Below are positions 58,192-64,000 of a DNA stretch of 64,000 bases, piece by piece. The first letter of the stretch is position 1. Each line of letters opens with the position of its first letter. The notes beneath the pieces are model-generated. The model worked only from the letters and a program-made list of their open reading frames with translations. It had not been told where the DNA came from and made no database searches. The DNA is from Cryptosporangium minutisporangium (GTDB lineage Bacteria; Actinomycetota; Actinomycetes; Mycobacteriales; Cryptosporangiaceae): the NCBI RefSeq assembly GCF_039536245.1, contig NZ_BAAAYN010000031.1, forward strand, positions 25,216 through 89,215, in the 5' to 3' direction. Position numbers and translations under genes: made by a program.

Positions 58192-59211
58192 TCAGCAGTC
58201 CGATTTGTAGACGGCCTTCGCGCCGTCGCCGTCGATGTTGTCCTTGGTCAAGATCGTGAACCCGGTCTGAACCTTCGGCGTGACCTGGCCGCCGTCCAGC
58301 GCCGCCACCGCCGCGTCGAGACCGAACTTGCCGATCTCGGCGGGCTGCTGCGCGATCAGCGCCTGGACGGTCCCGGCCCGCAGCGCCGCCACCTGGTTCG
58401 GTCCCGCGTCGAAGCCGATGACCTGGACCTTTCCGGTCTTCCCGGACTGCCGGATACCGGTCGCGGTGCCCTCCGCGGAGAACAGGTTCAGCGCGAACAC
58501 GCCGACGATGTCCGGGTCCTTCTGCAGCGCGGCGCTGATCAGGTTGGATGCAGTGGCCGGGTCGTTGTGCGAGTACTGGACGCCCAGGTACTCGTACTTC
58601 GAGTCGGCCTTCACCGCGTCCTCGAAGCCCTTGGCGCGCTGGTCGGTCGTCGAGATGCCGGGGTCGACCGACATGGCCAGCACCTTGCCGCCCTGCGGTG
58701 CCAGCTTCTTGATCGCGTCGAACGCGGCCTTGCCACCGCCGACGTTGTCCGACGCGATCGCCGACACCGCGACCGAGGGGTCATCGACGGTGGTGTCGAC
58801 CAGCACGACCTTGATGCCGGCGGCCTTCGCCTGGTTCAGCGACGTCTGCATCGCGGTGACGTCGGTCGGCGCGACGAGCAGCGCGTCCGGCTTGGCGGAG
58901 ACGACCGAGTCGACGATCGGCTTCTGCAGCGTCGGGTCGAACTTCGTCGGCCCCTGCGTTTTGACCGTGACGCCGAGCCGCTTCGCCTCCTCCTCGATCC
59001 CGCACTGCATCGAGATGTAGAACTCGTCGCCCTGGACGCCCTGGACGAACTGGATGTTGTAGTTCTTGCTGGCCTTGTCCACCGCGGCGGCGGACGACGC
59101 GGCGGAGGCGTCGTCGTTGACGGCTGCGGTGTCGTCGTCCGGCTTGGACGACGAGCAGGCGGACAGCGCGAGCGCTACGGCACAGAGGACGGCGAGGGGT
59201 GCTCGTTTCAT
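58192..59211 (-). CDS. CUT2 sugar-binding lipoprotein
   Basis: A 339-residue type I periplasmic binding protein. Signal MKRAPLAVLCAVALALSAC is a good lipobox. The fold shows NIQFVQGVQGDEFYISMQCG, DALLVAPTDVTAMQTSLNQA and GKVQVIGFDAGPNQVAALR, typical of ribose/xylose/inositol binders. It is the third gene of an ATPase-permease-binding protein operon. Substrate unknown; iolC nearby hints at inositol, but weakly. Confidence 0.92.
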   Translation of the reverse strand: MKRAPLAVLCAVALALSACSSSKPDDDTAAVNDDASAASSAAAVDKASKNYNIQFVQGVQGDEFYISMQCGIEEEAKRLGVTVKTQGPTKFDPTLQKPIVDSVVSAKPDALLVAPTDVTAMQTSLNQAKAAGIKVVLVDTTVDDPSVAVSAIASDNVGGGKAAFDAIKKLAPQGGKVLAMSVDPGISTTDQRAKGFEDAVKADSKYEYLGVQYSHNDPATASNLISAALQKDPDIVGVFALNLFSAEGTATGIRQSGKTGKVQVIGFDAGPNQVAALRAGTVQALIAQQPAEIGKFGLDAAVAALDGGQVTPKVQTGFTILTKDNIDGDGAKAVYKSDC

Positions 59212-59286
59212 AGCAACCTTCCCATTCCAGTTAAGGGCGGGTGGGCGGGGGGGTGCAGGGCCGGATTGGGGAGAGGGGCGGAACCT

Positions 59287-60492
59287 TCACCGGTTGCGAA
59301 GCAGCACTGTCCGCAGGGAGGAGCGTTTCGACCCAGCGCCGCGCGCAGCGGCCGCCCGACGACTCTGGTCGAAGTAGACGGCGGCGACGAGGACGGTGCC
59401 GACCGCGACGCCCTGCCAGAACGGCTCGACACCGATGATGACGAAGCCGGCTTGCAGGACCGCGGGGATGAACAGCCCGACGACGGTGCCGAAGATCGAG
59501 CCCTCCCCACCGAAGATCGACGTGCCACCGATGACGACGGCGGCGATCACGTTGAGGTTGGTGAGCGACTGACCGGCGATCGTGGTGGTGCCGAACTGGG
59601 CGAGGGCGAGCACCGCCGCGAAGCCGGAGAGCAGCCCGGCCAGCCCGTAGACCATGATCAGGTGGCGGTCGACCCGGACGCCCACCCGCCGGGCGGCGAG
59701 CTCGTTCGACCCCACCGCGTACGTGTACCGGCCGAAGCGCGTCCGGTGCAGGACGACCCCGCCGATCACCACCACGATGAGCGCGGTGAACGGCAGCGCG
59801 GGGATGCCGAGGATCTTGATGTAGGTGTTGAAGTCGGTCATCACCTCCGGAACCGACCGGATGTCGATGCCGTTGGTGATCACCTGGGCCAGGCCCAGCG
59901 CCACCGACAGCGAACCGAGCGTGACGATCAGCGGCGGAATCTTGGCCTTCGCCACCAGGAATCCGTTGATCAGGCCCCAGGCGAGTCCGGACACGAGCGC
60001 GGCGAGGATTCCGACCGCGGCTACCCCGTAGCCCTCGCCGCCCATCCCGTCCATCGTCTTCGCGGCGATGACCGAGGAGAACACCAGCACCGACCCGACC
60101 GAGAGGTCGATGCCGGAGGTGACGATCACGAACGTCATGCCGACCGCGATCACGGCCCAGACCGCGACGTTCTGCGAGATCAGCGAGAAATTGCTGGTGG
60201 AGAGGAAACGATCACCGCCGGCGATCGAGAAGAACACGACGATCAGCAGCAGGACGCCGAGGATCCAGACCGACTGCAGTGCACCGATCCGCTGCAGCAG
60301 CGACTGCTGCTCGTCCTCCTCGTTCCAGTCGTCGGCGGTGCCGTTGCCGACGTCCGGCTCGCCCGCTGGGGCGCCGGATCGTGCGGCGCTGCCGTCGGAG
60401 GTGGGCGGGGCGGCGACGGTCGACTCCGTCGCGTCCGCGGGCGCGCCGCCCGCGTCGGCGGCCGATGCGGCGGCACCCTCTGGCGCGCTCAT
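59287..60492 (-). CDS. CUT2 sugar ABC transporter permease
   Basis: A 401-residue RbsC/XylH-type permease with an unusually long acidic, Ala/Ser/Asp-rich N-terminal tail of about 65 residues before the first membrane segment (VWILGVLLLIVVFFSIAGG). The conserved loop TSGIDLSVGSVLVFSSVIA is present. ATG 60492 overlaps the ATPase stop (ATGA). Confidence 0.93.
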   Translation of the reverse strand: MSAPEGAAASAADAGGAPADATESTVAAPPTSDGSAARSGAPAGEPDVGNGTADDWNEEDEQQSLLQRIGALQSVWILGVLLLIVVFFSIAGGDRFLSTSNFSLISQNVAVWAVIAVGMTFVIVTSGIDLSVGSVLVFSSVIAAKTMDGMGGEGYGVAAVGILAALVSGLAWGLINGFLVAKAKIPPLIVTLGSLSVALGLAQVITNGIDIRSVPEVMTDFNTYIKILGIPALPFTALIVVVIGGVVLHRTRFGRYTYAVGSNELAARRVGVRVDRHLIMVYGLAGLLSGFAAVLALAQFGTTTIAGQSLTNLNVIAAVVIGGTSIFGGEGSIFGTVVGLFIPAVLQAGFVIIGVEPFWQGVAVGTVLVAAVYFDQSRRAAAARGAGSKRSSLRTVLLRNR

Positions 60493-61265
60493 CGGGTGGT
60501 CTCCAGAGCGCCGGTCATCGCGCCGACGAGCTGGTCGACGCTGGTCTCGGCGGCGTGGTAGGTCGCCACCCGGGTGCCCAGCCGGAGAACCTGGATGCGG
60601 TCGGCCACCTCGATCACCTCCGGCATCGAGTGCGAGATCAGAACAACCGCGACGCCCTTGTCCCGCACCCGCTTGATCGTGTCCAGCACGTTCCGGGTCT
60701 GGACGACGCCGAGCGCGGCGGTGGGCTCGTCGAGGAACACCAGGCGGGCCGCCCAGGTGATCGCCCGGACGATCGCGATCTGCTGGCGCTGGCCCCCGGA
60801 CATCGCGCCGACCGGTGCACTCAGCGCGCGAACGGTGCCGCCGAGTTCGGCGAACCCCTTCTCGGCCTGGTCGCGCATGGACTTCTCGTCCAGGAAGCCG
60901 AACCAGCCCAGCGGACCTTTCCGCGGGATCTCTCGTCCCAGGAACATGTTCTGTACCGGGTTGAGATGCGGTGCGAGCGCGAGGTCCTGGTACACGACCT
61001 CCATGCCCATGGCGGATGCCTGCTGGGGAGTGTCGATCCGTACCGGCTCGCCTTCGAACAACAACTGACCGGAGTCCAGCTCCAAGTTGCCCGATAAGGC
61101 TTTGACCAGTGTGGACTTGCCTGCGCCGTTGTCACCGATCAGTGCGGTGACTTCACCGGGGAAAACCTCGAAGTCGACGTCGCGGAGCGCCCGGACGTGA
61201 CCGAAGCTGCGATTGAGGCCCCGTGCCTCGAGAAGCGGTGGTGTCAAACGGATCACCCCGTTCAT
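60489..61265 (-). CDS. CUT2 sugar ABC transporter ATPase (single cassette)
   Basis: A 258-residue single-cassette ATPase. Walker A is GDNGAGKST, signature MSGGQRQQIAIVRAI, Walker B LVFLDEPTAAL and the switch His is in LISHSM. It is half the length of RbsA, as in the FrcA-type systems, so it must dimerise. ATG 61265 is preferred; GTG 61307 would overlap the operator-like repeat. It is the first gene of the operon and is divergent from lacI-type 61398. Confidence 0.9.
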   Translation of the reverse strand: MNGVIRLTPPLLEARGLNRSFGHVRALRDVDFEVFPGEVTALIGDNGAGKSTLVKALSGNLELDSGQLLFEGEPVRIDTPQQASAMGMEVVYQDLALAPHLNPVQNMFLGREIPRKGPLGWFGFLDEKSMRDQAEKGFAELGGTVRALSAPVGAMSGGQRQQIAIVRAITWAARLVFLDEPTAALGVVQTRNVLDTIKRVRDKGVAVVLISHSMPEVIEVADRIQVLRLGTRVATYHAAETSVDQLVGAMTGALETTR

Positions 61266-61301
61266 GCGGTGGTAACGCACACTAGGCGTGTCCTGGGTCA
61301 C

Positions 61302-61351
61302 TGTCACCGGTGTCAGATAACAAAGGCGTAACGGATGTCACCGGTGTCAGA
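61302..61351. promoter_or_regulatory. Duplicated operator-like site TGTCACCGGTGTCAGA
   Basis: The 16-bp sequence occurs at 61302-61317 and 61336-61351, in direct order 34 bp apart. Its core CACCGGTG is a palindrome. It lies between the divergent importer operon and the LacI gene and should be the binding site of that LacI protein, perhaps with cooperative binding. Confidence 0.65.
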
Positions 61352-61397
61352 GAGTCGGTACCATCCGCTCACCCCACCCACTCGGCAGGAGAACACG

Positions 61398-62399
61398 TTG
61401 GTCACCATGCGGCAGGTCGCCGAGCACGCGGGCGTGAGCGCGAAGACGGTGTCCCGTGTGGTCAACAAGGACCGGTACGTCTCCGACGACGTCCGGCGCC
61501 GGGTCGAAGAGGCCATCGCCGAGCTGCAGTACACGCCGAACATGCTGGCGCGCACGTTCCGATTCGGACGCGACCCGGCGATCGGCGTCGCGGTGCCGGA
61601 CATCTCCGATCCGTTCTTCGCCGCGGTCACCCACACCGTCGAACAGGTGGCGCGGAGCCGCGGCGTCGCCACGTTCGTCACCAGCCTCGGTACCGACGGG
61701 ACGCTGGAGCGCGCCGGCGTGGAGGCGCTGCTCGGCCGTCAGATCGCCGGCCTGATCTCCACCCCGGTCAGCGCCGACCAGTCCTACCTGGAGCCCTGGA
61801 AGAGCCGGACCGCGCTGGTGTTCATCGACCGTCCGCCCCGCAGGCTCACCGCCGACACCGTGGTCGAGGACGACGTCGGCGGCGCACACGCGGCCACCAC
61901 CCACCTGGCCGGGCACGGCCACCGCCGGATCGCGTACATCGGCGACGAGGTGCAGATCGCGACGACCCGGCGACGGCTCGAGGGGTACCGTGCCGCGCTG
62001 GGTGACGCCGGCATCGAACCCGACGAGGGCCTGATCCGGTTCGCCGGTGCCGGCGGCGTCGCGGCCGGGGAGGACGCCGCCGCGCTGCTGGCCGGGCCGA
62101 ATCCGCCTACCGCGATCCTCTCGTCGAACGCGAAGTGCTCGATCGCGATCGTTCCGGCACTGCAGCGCCTCGACCGAACCGACGTGGCGCTGGTCAGCTT
62201 CGGCGACTTCCCGCTGGCGAGCTCGCTGCGGCCGGCGCTGACCGTCGTCGACCAGAACCCGGAGGCCCTCGGCCGGTTCGCGGCCACCCGCCTGTTCGAC
62301 CGGATCGACCAGCCCGGCCGGCGGCTTCGGCGGCTCACGGTGCTGCCGGTACGCCTGGTGGAGCGCGAGTCCTGCGGAACTCTTCATCCGGCGATCTGA
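61398..62399 (+). CDS. LacI-family transcriptional regulator
   Basis: A 333-residue repressor. Helix-turn-helix MRQVAEHAGVSAKTVSRVVN, hinge PNMLARTFR, then a sugar-sensing domain (IGVAVPDISDPFFAAVTHTV). I chose TTG 61398 because AGGAG lies 6 nt upstream; ATG 61407 is the alternative and differs by three residues. It is divergent from the importer operon and presumably represses it through the duplicated site. Confidence 0.9.
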   Translation: MVTMRQVAEHAGVSAKTVSRVVNKDRYVSDDVRRRVEEAIAELQYTPNMLARTFRFGRDPAIGVAVPDISDPFFAAVTHTVEQVARSRGVATFVTSLGTDGTLERAGVEALLGRQIAGLISTPVSADQSYLEPWKSRTALVFIDRPPRRLTADTVVEDDVGGAHAATTHLAGHGHRRIAYIGDEVQIATTRRRLEGYRAALGDAGIEPDEGLIRFAGAGGVAAGEDAAALLAGPNPPTAILSSNAKCSIAIVPALQRLDRTDVALVSFGDFPLASSLRPALTVVDQNPEALGRFAATRLFDRIDQPGRRLRRLTVLPVRLVERESCGTLHPAI

Positions 62400-62456
62400 A
62401 CTTCTCGGGCGTCCCTCCCGTGCCTTCTCTACAGGACGGCACAGGAGGCCATGGTC

Positions 62457-63839
62457 ATGACCGCCACGTTGAACCAGTACGTGCCGGCGCACGGGGTCAG
62501 AGCGCCGGCGGGTCGGGCTCCCGCGTTACGGATCGGGGCGACCCCGGTTCTGGTGGGTATCGGCGCCGGTGCCGTCGCCGTTCTCGGGCTCTGGTGGACG
62601 AACACCACGACGATCTCGGGGCTGGGTGACTACCTCACGCACGCCGGCCGGATCACTGGTCTGCTCGCCGGCTACGGGGCGATCATCCTGCTCGGGCTGA
62701 TGGCCCGGGTGCCGGCCCTGGAACGGGGCATCGGCACCGACCGGCTGACCCGCTGGCACGCGATGGGCGGGCGCTACACCGTCAGCATGCTGGTCGCGCA
62801 CGGGTTGCTGATCACTTGGGGGTACGCGGTCACGGCCCGCACCTCCGTGGTCGGGCAGGGCATCTCCCTGCTCCGCGACTACCCGGACGTGCTGTACGCG
62901 ACGATCGGCGCCGCGCTGTTCGTCGCGATCGGCGTCGTCTCGGCGCGGGCGGCGCGCAAGCGGATGAGCTACGAGGCCTGGCACCTGATGCACCTCGGCA
63001 CGTACCTGGCGATCGCGCTCTCGTTCCTGCACCAGTTCTCGACCGGCGCCGACTTCGCCGGCCACAAGCCCGCGCAGATCGCCTGGTCGACGCTGTACGG
63101 CGTGGTCACCGTCCTGCTGATCTGGTACCGCGTGCTCACCCCGATCCGGCAGGCGTTCCGGCACCGGATGCGGGTCGAGGGCGTGCGGATGGAGGGGCCG
63201 GACGTCGTCTCGGTCTACCTGACCGGGCGGCACCTGGACGAGCTCAAGGCCGAGCCTGGCCAGTTCTTCCGGTGGCGGTTCCTGACGTCCGAGGGCTGGT
63301 GGGCGTCGAATCCGTACTCGCTGTCCGCGCCGGTCTCCGACGGACGCCTGCGGATCACGGTGAAGGAGGCCGGGGGCCACAGCGCCCAGCTGGCCCGGCT
63401 GCAGCCCGGCACGAAGGTGATGGCCAGCGGTCCGTACGGCGCGTTCACCGGGGGCGTCCGGCGGCGTCGGAAGGTCCTGCTGATCGGGGCCGGCGTCGGC
63501 ATCACCCCGCTGCGGACGCTGTTGGAGACGCTGCCCGGCCGACCCGGCGACATCACGCTGATCTACCGAGCCCGGCACATGTCGGACCTCGTGCTGCGGA
63601 CGGAGATCGAGGAGATCGCGTTCGACCGCGGTGCCCGCGTGCACTACCTGGTCGGTACCCGCGAGCAGCTCGGCGGTGACCCGCTCGGTGCCGAACAGTT
63701 GGAGTGGCTGGTGCCGAACCTGCAGCACCACGACGTCTACCTCTGCGGGCCGGAGTCACTGACTGCCGCGACGAGGGAGGCGCTCCGCGAGGCCGGAGTG
63801 TCCCGGCGTCGGATCCACCACGAGTCGTTCGAGTTCTGA
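62457..63839 (+). CDS. Ferric-reductase-like membrane flavoprotein
   Basis: A 460-residue protein with six or so membrane segments and a C-terminal ferredoxin-reductase module. Heme ligands are likely the His residues in GGRYTVSMLVAHGLL and EAWHLMHLGTYLAIALSFLH. The FAD domain has NPYSLSAP, and the NAD(P)-binding domain has LLIGAGVGITPLRTLLE and the C-terminal YLCGPESLTAATREAL. It should move electrons from NAD(P)H across the membrane. ATG 62457 has AGGAGG at 8-nt spacing; ATG 62451 is too close to it. The partner that follows is partial. Confidence 0.9.
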   Translation: MTATLNQYVPAHGVRAPAGRAPALRIGATPVLVGIGAGAVAVLGLWWTNTTTISGLGDYLTHAGRITGLLAGYGAIILLGLMARVPALERGIGTDRLTRWHAMGGRYTVSMLVAHGLLITWGYAVTARTSVVGQGISLLRDYPDVLYATIGAALFVAIGVVSARAARKRMSYEAWHLMHLGTYLAIALSFLHQFSTGADFAGHKPAQIAWSTLYGVVTVLLIWYRVLTPIRQAFRHRMRVEGVRMEGPDVVSVYLTGRHLDELKAEPGQFFRWRFLTSEGWWASNPYSLSAPVSDGRLRITVKEAGGHSAQLARLQPGTKVMASGPYGAFTGGVRRRRKVLLIGAGVGITPLRTLLETLPGRPGDITLIYRARHMSDLVLRTEIEEIAFDRGARVHYLVGTREQLGGDPLGAEQLEWLVPNLQHHDVYLCGPESLTAATREALREAGVSRRRIHHESFEF

Positions 63840-63861
63840 GTTCGGAGAAGGAGTTCTCTTC

Positions 63862-64000
63862 GTGCGTCGTTTTTTGTACGCCCTCCTCGGAACCGTGGCC
63901 GGCCTCGGGGGACTGATCGGGCTCAAAGCGAACCTGGCGCCGTCCGAGGCGGTCGCGGAGGCAGCGGCACCCCCGCCGGCGGTCGCCGCCGACCCGACGG
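63862..64000 (+). CDS. Membrane-anchored protein, probably FMN-binding (partial)
   Basis: The first 46 codons are visible. GTG 63862 has AAGGAG 8 nt upstream. The N-terminus is a short basic segment and a membrane helix (FLYALLGTVAGLGGLIGLKA) followed by an Ala/Pro-rich stretch. In actinobacteria a small protein of this shape with a C-terminal FMN-binding domain usually follows a ferric-reductase-like gene; that domain is outside the window, so the name is inference from position. Confidence 0.6.
   Translation, partial: MRRFLYALLGTVAGLGGLIGLKANLAPSEAVAEAAAPPPAVAADPT

Overview
The window is high-GC, gene-dense DNA with many GTG starts and 1-4 nt start/stop overlaps, typical of an actinomycete. 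The cobalamin gene order resembles mycobacteria, and one cluster belongs to families I know from Streptomyces (SCO2521-SCO2524). I suspect a soil actinomycete of the Frankia/Cryptosporangium type, but the genus cannot be fixed from the sequence. I see no tRNA, rRNA, CRISPR array, integrase or transposase.

Layout. 1-6567: the edge of a PemK/MazF-type gene, then a LacI regulator with a perfect palindrome upstream, then a CUT1 sugar importer (binding protein and two permeases, no ATPase) overlapping a GH13 glucosidase. 6609-8886: a multidrug MFS pump and an XRE regulator. 9008-13892: a copper-linked group made of a membrane protein, YcnI, a cupredoxin lipoprotein and a large membrane protein fused to a DyP peroxidase. 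13947-26216: corrin-ring genes cobL, cobM, cbiD, cobK, cobIJ, cobH, cobG and cobN. CobN sits behind a cobalamin riboswitch. The cluster is interrupted by a 183-bp inverted-repeat element and by a nuclease-like gene flanked by related palindromes. 26700-30344: methionine salvage genes mtnK-mtnA-mtnC-mtnB. 30325-34157: a frameshifted MFS gene, LysR, XRE and an SDR.

34264-43604 is the most interesting region. It holds a TIR/P-loop NTPase/TIR protein, SCO2524-like, SCO2523-like (variant P-loop) and SCO2522-like genes, a SCO2521-like protein fused to a TIR domain with its catalytic Glu, and a second, convergent SCO2524-like paralogue. I read it as a candidate NAD-consuming conflict or defence system that is not described in this architecture as far as I know. 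Its right edge carries truncated remnants of a divergent TetR/SDR pair.

44160-49829: a CUT2 importer with its own second methylthioribose kinase, divergent from acireductone dioxygenase (mtnD). This completes the salvage route from methylthioribose and suggests the importer takes up methylthioribose. 49958-53625: redox enzymes. 53746-57919: iolC, a lipoprotein, and a small operon with HhH, Nudix, methyltransferase and macro-domain proteins. 58192-62399: a second CUT2 importer under a divergent LacI regulator with duplicated operator-like sites. 62457-64000: a ferric-reductase-like flavoprotein and the start of a small membrane-anchored protein.
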